DNA from: Chryseobacterium sp. MA9
GTDB lineage: Bacteria; Bacteroidota; Bacteroidia; Flavobacteriales; Weeksellaceae
Assembly (NCBI RefSeq): GCF_024399315.1
Contig: NZ_CP075170.1
Coordinates: 620,001-684,000, forward strand
Direction of reading: 5' to 3'
DNA: 64,000 bases
Below the pieces are notes generated by a model. That model did not search any database and had not been told where the DNA came from. It was given only the letters and a program-made list of their open reading frames with translations. A program made the position numbers and the translations under genes. Below, one piece after another: positions 1-7,102 of the stretch (positions within the stretch are counted from its first letter, which is position 1; each line of letters begins with the position of its first letter).

Positions 1-55
1 ATGTTTTCAAAAGAATAGTATTTATTGATCTGAAAATAATGATTCATTTTCTCAA

Positions 56-469
56 TCATTTTCTTTTGGAGCGCATAGCTTTTGTTTTTGTAACAGCGGA
101 GTCATTCAATAACGTTTGATATTCTTCGCTTTCTACGGGAATCATGGCAACTTTTCCTTCTGAGTTATGATGAAACCCAAATCCATATTTCTTCGCCAGG
201 GGAGAGCAGCGGAGACATGGCTGGCCTTTAGAAAAGAATTTTTCTCTTTCTTTCTGTTTTTCGTGTTCTGAAATATCATTTTTAATGGCATAACACTCAA
301 AAATAATATCATCTGATGAATATTTATAAGGATTTTTTATCAGTATCTCGTACTGAAGACGGGCAATTGTTTTTTCTTTTTTCTCAACAGGAATCTGAGC
401 CTGGGAAACAGGGCAATCTTCGGCTACTTCAATAAGAGTGTTGGTATAATTAGTAGTATGCTGTTTCAT
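56..469 (-). CDS. DUF6157 family protein
   Basis: A 137-residue soluble protein with no signal peptide or membrane segment. The N-terminus (HTTNYTNTLIEVAEDCP), the middle (RLQYEILIKNPYKYSSDDI) and the C-terminal VESEEYQTLLND...KAMRSKRK pattern match what I remember of the DUF6157 family, whose function is unknown. A CLRCSP pair of cysteines lies near residues 79-84 and could bind metal, but this is a guess. The gene stands alone, facing outward from the RRM gene. A minus-strand -7 box sits about 75 bp upstream of the start. Family call is fairly sure; function is not known. Confidence 0.75.
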   Translation of the reverse strand: MKQHTTNYTNTLIEVAEDCPVSQAQIPVEKKEKTIARLQYEILIKNPYKYSSDDIIFECYAIKNDISEHEKQKEREKFFSKGQPCLRCSPLAKKYGFGFHHNSEGKVAMIPVESEEYQTLLNDSAVTKTKAMRSKRK

Positions 470-545
470 TTTCTGACTTTAGTTGGTGTTTATTAAATTC
501 AGATGGCAGAGAGTTCTATAAATAGAATACTATCTTATAGATTAT

Positions 546-553
546 CAAAGTTA
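546..553 (-). promoter_or_regulatory. -7 box of DUF6157 gene
   Basis: The minus strand reads TAACTTTG, a full match to the Bacteroidota -7 consensus TAnnTTTG, and continues as TAACTTTGATAA. It would give a leader of about 70 bases. No clear -33 TTTG was identified. Confidence 0.4.
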
Positions 554-746
554 TAGATGTTAAATGTCTTTTTTATTTAAAAAAAATTAACTAATTTTAT
601 AATAATGAATTTGTATGTATAACTAACTGTAAATCAGTATTTTTTATTATATTTAGATTGTTTTTGGTTTTAGAGATTCAACATAATGTGAGAAATATTA
701 AAAAAAAGCTTTGATTTGAAATTTTTAATTGTATCTTGCATACGTT

Positions 747-754
747 TATATTTG
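747..754 (+). promoter_or_regulatory. -7 box of RRM gene
   Basis: TATATTTG matches the -7 consensus exactly, with a TTG 15 bases upstream (729-731). A second, weaker candidate, TATCTTGC at 732-739, has a TTG 18 bases upstream (711-713). Either gives a long AT-rich 5' leader of roughly 75-90 bases. Confidence 0.4.
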
Positions 755-832
755 GAATCAATATTTGTTCATTAATTTATGTTGTTTTTCTTTTATATAC
801 CAAATTTTTATTAATTTTTTAATTTATTCAAA

Positions 833-1198
833 ATGAACATTTTTGTTTCAAACATCAATTACGCAACTAAAGAGTATGAGTTGCACGATCTATTCGCAGA
901 ATTTGGTGATGTATCATCAGCTAAAATCGTTACAGACAGAGAAACTGGTCGTTCTAGAGGTTTCGGTTTCGTAGAGATGGGTGATGAAGAAGGACAGCAG
1001 GCTATTGAAGCTCTTAATCAAAAAGAATTCAACGGAAAAGCTCTAAACGTATCTGAGGCTAAGCCTAGAGAAGAAAAACCAAGAAGAAGCTTCGACAACA
1101 ACCGTGGCGGAGGTTATGGTGGTGGTAACAACAACCGTGGCGGAGGCTATGGTGGTGGTAACAACAACCGTGGCGGAGGCGGCGGAAATCGTTGGTAA
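833..1198 (+). CDS. RRM-type RNA-binding protein, Gly-rich tail
   Basis: Small single-stranded nucleic acid binding protein, 121 residues. Residues 1-80 form one RNA recognition motif, with RNP2 IFVSNI at 3-8 and RNP1 RGFGFVEM at 42-49, including the aromatic positions that stack on RNA. Residues about 86-121 are a Gly/Asn/Arg tail (NNRGGGYGGG units) encoded by 33-bp tandem repeats. This layout is typical of bacterial and cyanobacterial Rbp proteins, often cold-induced, and related flavobacterial proteins serve in place of CspA-like RNA chaperones. The gene is monocistronic: long leader before it, strong terminator right after. Target RNAs cannot be inferred. Confidence 0.93.
   Translation: MNIFVSNINYATKEYELHDLFAEFGDVSSAKIVTDRETGRSRGFGFVEMGDEEGQQAIEALNQKEFNGKALNVSEAKPREEKPRRSFDNNRGGGYGGGNNNRGGGYGGGNNNRGGGGGNRW
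1097..1198 (+). repeat. 33-bp tandem repeat in RRM tail
   Basis: Two full 33-base units (1097-1129 and 1130-1162) encode NNRGGGYGGGN; a third, diverged unit starts at 1163. The two full units differ at very few bases, so slippage or recombination could alter tail length in frame. Confidence 0.85.
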
Positions 1199-1205
1199 AA
1201 ATATG

Positions 1206-1230
1206 AAGCGGCTTTTAAGCCGCTTTTTTT
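1206..1230 (+). terminator. Intrinsic terminator after RRM gene
   Basis: AAGCGGCTT is followed by its exact complement AAGCCGCTT and a run of T, beginning 8 bases after the stop codon. Confidence 0.9.
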
Positions 1231-1337
1231 ATGTAATTTAATTTCCAGTAAATCATTTGATTAGAGTTTTGTATTGAAATATTGAAGTGTTTTGGCATAA
1301 TTTTAGAAAATTATCAATCAATCAAAAAGTAATTATA

Positions 1338-2096
1338 ATGAAAAAACATTTATTAGCATTAATGATGGTGTTTGGCGGGTTGCTGATCAATGCACAAAGC
1401 ATTTATGCAGGGCAGACATTGAGACAGGATAAAAAATACTGGGCAGATAACAATGAGTATTATCTGATCTTCCAGAATGATGGAAACCTCGTTTTTTATA
1501 ACAGATCCGGTTCTCCTGCATGGGAATCGAAAACTACCAACAGAGGCGTAAGAGCAATTTTTCAGGAAGATGGTAATCTGGTAGTATATTCACGTGGGAA
1601 CGGAGTTGCTTTCAGTTCAAATACTGACGGTAAAGGAGCTGACAAATTATCTGTTCAGGATGATGGTAATCTTGTTATTTATAATGGGTCTAATCCTCTA
1701 TGGGCATCTAAAGGCGGTATCAGAAACAATAATGGCTGGGGTAATCGTGATCGTTACGGCAATAAAGATTATGTGTCAACAGGCTACAGATTCCGTAAGG
1801 ATGCAAAACTTTATTCTTCAGACGGACGCTATTATCTGGTATTTCAGGATGATGGTAATCTTGTTTTGGCTAATAGAAACGGGAATGCTATCTGGGCTAC
1901 AGCAACTGATAACAGAGGAAGCAAAGCTGAATTTCAGGGTGACGGAAATCTGGTAGTATATGATTCTTATAATAGAGCTGTTTGGAGTTCAAATACAGAG
2001 AACAGAGGTGCTACAAAACTTACAGTACAAAATGACGGGAACCTTGTGATCTACGGAAGAAATTCTCCACTATGGAGCTCCGGAACCAATAGATAA
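1338..2096 (+). CDS. Secreted bulb-type (GNA-like) lectin
   Basis: A 252-residue exported protein. I start at the ATG of MKKHLLALMMVFGG because it opens a clear signal peptide ending near INAQ (residue 20); an upstream in-frame ATG would add 17 unlikely residues. Two B-lectin domains follow (about 24-125 and 148-250), joined by an Asn/Gly/Arg linker. Each has three QxDxNxVxY mannose-binding motifs, at 46-54, 76-84, 107-115, 170-178, 200-208 and 231-239. The fourth ends in Ala instead of Tyr and may not bind. The fold is best known from monocot mannose lectins; bacterial relatives include bacteriocin-like proteins. Likely role is glycan binding at or outside the cell surface. No T9SS sorting domain is visible. 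Confidence 0.88.
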   Translation: MKKHLLALMMVFGGLLINAQSIYAGQTLRQDKKYWADNNEYYLIFQNDGNLVFYNRSGSPAWESKTTNRGVRAIFQEDGNLVVYSRGNGVAFSSNTDGKGADKLSVQDDGNLVIYNGSNPLWASKGGIRNNNGWGNRDRYGNKDYVSTGYRFRKDAKLYSSDGRYYLVFQDDGNLVLANRNGNAIWATATDNRGSKAEFQGDGNLVVYDSYNRAVWSSNTENRGATKLTVQNDGNLVIYGRNSPLWSSGTNR

Positions 2097-2114
2097 ACCG
2101 TTTTTATATACAAT

Positions 2115-2149
2115 AAAAAAAGACTGTCTCTTGTGGCAGTCTTTTTTTA
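2115..2149. terminator. Bidirectional terminator
   Basis: AAAAAAGACTG and CAGTCTTTTTTT flank a short loop between the convergent lectin and DUF4153 genes. Both strands present a T-run, so it can serve both. Confidence 0.85.
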
Positions 2150-2153
2150 TTCA

Positions 2154-3938
2154 TTATTTTAATCTTATCAGGATATAAACATTCTCATAATAAATGCTGG
2201 CCAGCTCATTATCGGAATATTTTTCTCTTGTAATTTCACTGAAAATAAGTTTGACATGGTATTTGCCCAAATCAGATTCCATTGCCAGATCAGGAACTTT
2301 TACGGTTCCGTTTTTGTTTTTATTTTCTTCAAATAATTGAATGATTTTTGGTCCGAAATCTACTTCTTCCTTAGAATTTAATCTCAGTCTCAATGAGAAT
2401 TTATCAGTCAGCTGATCTGTAAGTTCAAACTGGTCTTCATTCAGCTTCTGCGGATCTCTGCTGTAACGATGGAAAGAAAGTAAATATTGATAGTTTTCGA
2501 TTCCTATAATTTGCTTTTCAGGAACAAGAACAATTCTGTTCAGCTCGTAAGGCTTATTTTTAACGGTGATATTTACATCCGAAAATTTATTTTGAATGTT
2601 ATAATTAATGTTATAAAATGTACCCTTTTCAATATTATCGGATAACTCGGACTGATCTTTTTGATTCAAGAGGTTTAATAAAAATTTACTTTGTTTTCTC
2701 TCCGCCAGAAATTCAAATTTATCAGCAATTTCATTACGGACTGTATCCGTAACTTTTTTATTAAAATTAATTTTACCGGCACTGATTAACTGATTTTGAT
2801 TTAAAATATTCATCAGTTCTGTCTTCTGACTTCTCTTGGCAACACTGAAAGCATTGAGATAAGGGAAAATTAAAGCAAAAGCTCCAAATATAAATAAGCT
2901 GACGGGAATAAACTTTATTGTTGCCTTTCTACTGAAAATAAAGTAAACAACAATACTCAGCAGCCAAAGTGCAAGAAGGAAAACAAAATATCTTGGTTCT
3001 GTATAGCCATACTCCAGAATTCTTGTAAAAATAGCTGTGAAAAGCAGGATGATCAAAGGAACAATGGTGTAATAAAATGCTTTTGAAAATATCTTAACCC
3101 ATGATTTCGCATTTTCCTCTTTTAACGGATGTACCAGCAGTAATGCCAGAATCCCAACAATGCTGTACGCTAGCACAAGATAAGAAACCCAGCCTCTTGG
3201 AAGCTGCCAGTTGATCAGGATTTTAAAAGAATAAAAATAAAGAATCGCTACGTAAATAAGAAGTAGCGGAATCAAAATAAACTGAGTGAAAAACTTTAAA
3301 ACAACAGGATATGTTCCATCTTTTTCAAGATTATTTAAACCTTTGTCACTAAATAAAAGGAAAATAAAACTGCTCCCGAAAATAGCCAGAACAAAAAATG
3401 TATCGGTATAAATCCTGTGATGAAAATGAAAATCAAAAAGTTTATCAACAGCTAAAATGGCCAATTCAACTCCGCCGGTCAAAACCCCTGTAAATACTAC
3501 AGTAAGGAAGAAATTGACAAAAAGATTTTTGTTATACTGCCAGAATCTGAGTTCCCTGTCTTTTTCAAGAAACGGAACAAAAGAAACCAATAAGTGGGAG
3601 AGAAGAGCCGTAACTGCAATGATATAAGCATAAACCTCAGTGAAATTATTCTTTTTATTTGGCAGGATACAATAAAACCCAATAAGAAAAGCAACACCAC
3701 ATAGGTGTAATAGTAATTCTTTCCCGATTCTCTGTGATACCATTTTCAGAGCAAACATCATTGAAATTCCGAGACAGGCACAAATAGTGAACTTGATGTA
3801 CGTTGTGACTTCCTCAAGCTCTGTTTCAGCAATGCAGATAGCACCAATTGCAGCTAATAAAGCCACTGCAAGAACCATTGGGTAACGAAGGATTACTTCA
3901 TTGGCCCGGCTTAAAGTTTCCTGGAATTTTGTTTTCAT
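2154..3938 (-). CDS. DUF4153 polytopic membrane protein
   Basis: A 594-residue inner-membrane protein. The first two thirds contain roughly ten or more hydrophobic helices (for example LAVALLAAIGAI and FLLALWLLSIVVYFIF), and the last 200 or so residues are soluble with a mixed beta pattern. This matches DUF4153 proteins common in Bacteroidota, of unknown function. The start ATG lies 25 bases after the BlaI-like gene, and PAP2 lies before that, so all three are probably one transcript. Co-transcription with a BlaI-type repressor suggests a cell-envelope stress role, by analogy only. Confidence 0.8.
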   Translation of the reverse strand: MKTKFQETLSRANEVILRYPMVLAVALLAAIGAICIAETELEEVTTYIKFTICACLGISMMFALKMVSQRIGKELLLHLCGVAFLIGFYCILPNKKNNFTEVYAYIIAVTALLSHLLVSFVPFLEKDRELRFWQYNKNLFVNFFLTVVFTGVLTGGVELAILAVDKLFDFHFHHRIYTDTFFVLAIFGSSFIFLLFSDKGLNNLEKDGTYPVVLKFFTQFILIPLLLIYVAILYFYSFKILINWQLPRGWVSYLVLAYSIVGILALLLVHPLKEENAKSWVKIFSKAFYYTIVPLIILLFTAIFTRILEYGYTEPRYFVFLLALWLLSIVVYFIFSRKATIKFIPVSLFIFGAFALIFPYLNAFSVAKRSQKTELMNILNQNQLISAGKINFNKKVTDTVRNEIADKFEFLAERKQSKFLLNLLNQKDQSELSDNIEKGTFYNINYNIQNKFSDVNITVKNKPYELNRIVLVPEKQIIGIENYQYLLSFHRYSRDPQKLNEDQFELTDQLTDKFSLRLRLNSKEEVDFGPKIIQLFEENKNKNGTVKVPDLAMESDLGKYHVKLIFSEITREKYSDNELASIYYENVYILIRLK

Positions 3939-3963
3939 GATTTGGTGTTTTTTGACAGTAAGA

Positions 3964-4455
3964 TTAATCTTTTTTCTTCTTTTTCTTTTTGTCTTTTTCC
4001 TTTTCTTTCTCTTTTCCTTTGGTCTTCTTCTCTTTTTTAGGACTTAAGATTTCTTCAGCAATTTCAAACTTTGGTTCTTCAACTTTTGCTGGTTTTATTT
4101 CGATTTTTAAATCAAAATATCCTTTCATATCTTCCTGGGAGATTAATTTTTCGCTTAATAAAAACTCCAGGATTTCTTTCCCTGAATTATTAAAGAAGTT
4201 ATGCGAAAGTTCTTTCAATAGGAATTTTTTATATCCTTCCAAAGGAACAAGCACTGAATATTTGAAAATTCTTCCTTCTTTTACAGTGGATAGATAGCCT
4301 TTCTCAACCAATATTTTCAAATAAGTAGAAACCGTATTCTGGTGTGGTTTAGGTTCCGGATGCTGCTCCATAACGTCCTTCAGATAGAAAGATTCCATTT
4401 TCCAAAACAGCTTCATAAAGTTTTCTTCTGCGGCAGTAAGATGATTTATTTTCAT
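3964..4455 (-). CDS. BlaI/MecI-family repressor with Lys-rich tail
   Basis: A 163-residue winged-helix regulator. I start at MKINHLTAAEENFMKLFWK, 8 bases after the PAP2 stop; a longer frame would run into the PAP2 gene. Residues 1-75 carry the BlaI/MecI/CopY DNA-binding pattern, including NTVSTYLKILVEKGYL, and residues 80-120 the dimerisation helices. Family members are usually 120-130 residues; here about 35 more are added, ending in an almost pure Lys/Glu tail. The usual partner, a BlaR1/MecR1 M56 sensor protease, is absent; a DUF4153 membrane protein follows instead. Likely represses its own operon. Confidence 0.85.
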   Translation of the reverse strand: MKINHLTAAEENFMKLFWKMESFYLKDVMEQHPEPKPHQNTVSTYLKILVEKGYLSTVKEGRIFKYSVLVPLEGYKKFLLKELSHNFFNNSGKEILEFLLSEKLISQEDMKGYFDLKIEIKPAKVEEPKFEIAEEILSPKKEKKTKGKEKEKEKDKKKKKKKD

Positions 4456-4463
4456 AGAGTACT

Positions 4464-5066
4464 CTAATGTTGAAATTGAATATTGCAATAAAGATAGATA
4501 AAAGATACCATAAAAGCTATTCCAGCCCCCATAAATACTTCTTTTACCGTATGACGTTTTAAAATAACGCGGGTAATCCCGACCAAAGCGGCAATTCCCA
4601 GCCATAGCAGACCCATTTTCCAGTCAAGATTAAAAAATAACGCTGCTACAAATATATTGAATGCGGTATGCATTGAGCTTTTGATGAAAAGATTGCTGAC
4701 CTGAAGAGCAAACAGAAGTATTAAAATAAACAGCATGACAAAATCAACAGATCCGTTTCTGATGTAATGGAAAATAAGATAAGCAATCACACATACTGCG
4801 ATAAATATATACAGTGTTTTTCTTTGAACCCGGTTGGATACATCCATATTGGTATATCTTCCTGTTTTCACATTCCATACCAGCCAAATGACAACGGGAA
4901 TAATAATCATAGCTAATATAGGAATGAAGTTCATCATAGAATCTTTAAGGGTATATTCCCTGATGCTCATATATATAAAAAAAATAATCAGAGAGACCAG
5001 AGGATTAAAGAAGTCAGAAATGACTTTTGAAATTTTATGTAGTAATGAAGACTGCTTTTCTTCCAT
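4464..5066 (-). CDS. PAP2-superfamily membrane protein
   Basis: A 200-residue membrane protein with about six helices. Degenerate PAP2 phosphatase motifs are visible: KSSMHTAF (usual PSGH) and RVILKRHTVKEVFMG (usual SRxxxxxHxxxD). The second histidine is kept, but the terminal Asp position reads Glu and PSGH reads SSMH, so activity on lipid phosphates is plausible but uncertain. The ATG of MEEKQSS is chosen over an in-frame TTG two codons upstream. It is the first gene of the PAP2 - BlaI - DUF4153 unit. Confidence 0.7.
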   Translation of the reverse strand: MEEKQSSLLHKISKVISDFFNPLVSLIIFFIYMSIREYTLKDSMMNFIPILAMIIIPVVIWLVWNVKTGRYTNMDVSNRVQRKTLYIFIAVCVIAYLIFHYIRNGSVDFVMLFILILLFALQVSNLFIKSSMHTAFNIFVAALFFNLDWKMGLLWLGIAALVGITRVILKRHTVKEVFMGAGIAFMVSFIYLYCNIQFQH

Positions 5067-5264
5067 AATCAAGTTTAAAAATCAAATATACCATTATAAC
5101 CTCAAAAAACAAACGAAAAACAGGGTATGAAAGGTACTCGATCATATGAAAACGATTCAATGCCAGTTGCTTTTGATCGAATTAAATATTTTCAACTATA
5201 TTAAATTAATATTAGATTTTGCTGAAAATGTATACCTTTAACTAACCAGTTTTAATCTTACATA

Positions 5265-5696
5265 ATGAAACATCTATTCACATTTCTCTTGATAATTGCA
5301 GGTTGTTTTATTTTTGGACAAAAGTTTTCTCAGGAAAATATTTCTGCGATGCCGGTTCCTGTACATCAGTTAAGAATTTATGAAGTTCCCAAAGAGAATA
5401 AGCAGGTTTTTCTGGACCGTTTCCGGGATCATGCACTCAGTATCATGAAGAAATATGGATTTACTATTGTAGCGATCTGGGAATCGGAATTCAGGGAAAA
5501 AACAGAATTTGTTTATCTGCTTGAGTGGAAAGATGAAGATACAATGAAAACTGCGTGGGAAGGATTTATGGCAGATAAAGAATGGAAGGAAATTAAAGCC
5601 AGAACAGCAAAGCAATATGGTAATTTCGTTAATGAAATTGAAGACAGAACCCTGAAACTTACAGATTTTTCCCCGGAAAAGAAGCTGTTGAAATAA
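5265..5696 (+). CDS. NIPSNAP family protein, exported
   Basis: A 143-residue protein with an N-terminal export signal (MKHLFTFLLIIAGCFIFGQ). The signal could be cut after IFG, or the IAGC at 11-14 could act as a lipobox. The rest fits one NIPSNAP/ferredoxin-like domain: HQLRIYEVPKENKQVFLDRF at about 35-54, then VAIWESE and FVYLLEWKDE. Family proteins are small dimeric alpha/beta barrels of mostly unknown function. It is monocistronic and divergent from PAP2. The domain call is good, the role is not known. Confidence 0.75.
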   Translation: MKHLFTFLLIIAGCFIFGQKFSQENISAMPVPVHQLRIYEVPKENKQVFLDRFRDHALSIMKKYGFTIVAIWESEFREKTEFVYLLEWKDEDTMKTAWEGFMADKEWKEIKARTAKQYGNFVNEIEDRTLKLTDFSPEKKLLK

Positions 5697-5810
5697 CCAA
5701 AAGATATATTAACAATAATTAAAGAGGAAAGAAATAGGAGAACAAAAAGTAACGAATTCTGAGATCTCCGAATCATGTGTTGTTTCAGAAAAGCCATATG
5801 GATAGGCTGA

Positions 5811-5951
5811 TTCCTTATATATCGCGGTAAGAATGTAACGGATAAAACGCTGCTTTATCAAGCTTTCAAGGGGTCGAAAATTAAGAATAATCCATTCGGC
5901 CTGCAAATAGATTTTACAGAAAAAACGAAAAGTTATCTATGTATAGAATAA
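5811..5951 (+). pseudogene. Possible decayed gene remnant
   Basis: A 46-codon open stretch without a start codon reads like real protein (for example GSKIKNNPFGLQIDFTEKT) and ends in TAA. In another frame just upstream, TNSEISESCVVSEKPYG also looks coding before a stop. Together they may be the frameshifted C-terminus of a lost gene. No family is recognised. Confidence 0.25.
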
Positions 5952-5968
5952 AAACAAAGTTTTTTTCA

Positions 5969-5976
5969 TAATTTTG
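5969..5976 (+). promoter_or_regulatory. -7 box of pdhA
   Basis: TAATTTTG matches the Bacteroidota -7 consensus 37 bases before the pdhA start. No clear -33 TTTG is present. Confidence 0.45.
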
Positions 5977-6013
5977 CTCAACTATTTCATCATAAAAAAG
6001 CAAGAGCTAACAC

Positions 6014-7015
6014 ATGAAAGAATTTTCTAAAGAGGTATACCTGAAGTGGTATGAAGATATGACAATGTGGAGAAGGTTTGAAGACAAATGCCGTTCTCTT
6101 TACCTAAAACAAAAGATCAGAGGATTTTTACATTTGTATAACGGTCAGGAAGCTATCCCTGCAGGATTCACGCATGCCATGGATCTTACAAAGGATAGTA
6201 TGATTACTGCTTACAGATGCCACATCCATCCAATGGCGATGGGAGTAGATCCTAAAAGAATCATGGCTGAACTTTGCGGTAAAGCTACAGGTACATCCGG
6301 AGGTATGGGTGGATCTATGCACATTTTCAGTAAAGAACACCGTTTTTACGGAGGACACGGTATCGTTGGAGGACAAATTCCTTTGGGTGCAGGTATTGCT
6401 TTTGCAGATAAATATTTCGACAGAAAAGCAGTGAACATCTGTTTCTTTGGAGACGGAGCTGCAAGACAAGGTTCTTTACATGAGACATTCAACATGGCAA
6501 TGAACTGGAAACTTCCTGTAGTATTTGTGGTAGAAAACAACCAATATGCAATGGGAACTTCCGTAAAAAGAACTGCTAACCACGAAGATATCTATAAACT
6601 AGGATTAGGATACGAAATGCCTTGTCTTGCTGTAGATGCAATGGATCCTGAAAAAGTAGCTGAAGCTGCTTATGAAGCAATTGAAAGAGCAAGAAGAGGA
6701 GACGGACCTACATTTATTGAAGCAAGAACTTACCGTTACAGAGGACACTCTATGTCTGATGCTGAGCCATACAGATCTAAAGAAGAAGTGGCAATTCATA
6801 AAAACGATGATCCAATCGAGCTAGTAAAACACAGAATTTTAGAAAACGGATGGGCTACAGAAGCAGATTTGGAAGCTATGGATAATAAGTCAAGAGACTT
6901 TGTTGATGAGTGTATCGAATTTATGGAAAATTCTCCATATCCAGAGGCAGAAAAGATCTATGAGTATGTATATGCTCAGGAAAACTATCCATTCCTAGAC
7001 AAATTAGAAAATTAA
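6014..7015 (+). CDS. pdhA: Pyruvate dehydrogenase E1 subunit alpha
   Basis: Thiamine-diphosphate enzyme that decarboxylates pyruvate and passes the acetyl group to E2 lipoate, in the cytoplasmic PDH complex. The 333 residues match the heterotetrameric E1alpha family. The TPP/Mg motif starts at GDGAARQGS (146-154) and ends with ENNQYAMGT (174-182); the phosphorylation-loop equivalent YRYRGHSMSDAEPYR is present. It is followed 86 bases later by the E2 gene. E1beta (pdhB) is not next to it, as often in Flavobacteriia, so it must lie elsewhere. Confidence 0.96.
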   Translation: MKEFSKEVYLKWYEDMTMWRRFEDKCRSLYLKQKIRGFLHLYNGQEAIPAGFTHAMDLTKDSMITAYRCHIHPMAMGVDPKRIMAELCGKATGTSGGMGGSMHIFSKEHRFYGGHGIVGGQIPLGAGIAFADKYFDRKAVNICFFGDGAARQGSLHETFNMAMNWKLPVVFVVENNQYAMGTSVKRTANHEDIYKLGLGYEMPCLAVDAMDPEKVAEAAYEAIERARRGDGPTFIEARTYRYRGHSMSDAEPYRSKEEVAIHKNDDPIELVKHRILENGWATEADLEAMDNKSRDFVDECIEFMENSPYPEAEKIYEYVYAQENYPFLDKLEN

Positions 7016-7102
7016 TAATTAGATAATTTGAGAATTTGAAAATGAATTAGATTTTTTAATTCTCTCATCATCACATTAACAAATTATCATATTAGAAAAT
7101 TA
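7003..7102. repeat. Palindromic AT-rich element between pdhA and pdhC
   Basis: The spacer is bounded by 12-bp direct repeats ATTAGAAAATTA (7003-7014 and 7091-7102), the first inside the pdhA 3' end and the last base being the A of the pdhC ATG. Inside, AATTAGATAATTTG near 7017-7030 and CAAATTATCATATTAG at 7080-7095 are imperfect inverted copies. The layout resembles a small non-coding palindromic repeat with duplicated flanks, although AT-richness makes chance matches easier. Confidence 0.45.

Larger units (their letters stand above)
470..832. other. Divergent AT-rich intergenic region
   Basis: This 363-base stretch separates the divergent DUF6157 and RRM genes. It is very AT-rich, has no convincing open frame, and holds a likely promoter on each strand plus a long leader for the RRM gene, as is usual for cold-inducible RNA-binding protein genes. 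Confidence 0.6.
5697..6013 (+). other. Intergenic region before pdhA
   Basis: A 317-base region holding a possible decayed coding remnant (5811-5951) and the likely pdhA promoter. I see no intact gene or strong terminator for the NIPSNAP gene. Confidence 0.5.

Noticed and set aside
1594..1956. 120-codon frame inside the lectin gene
   Set aside because: Out-of-frame shadow of the repetitive lectin motifs.
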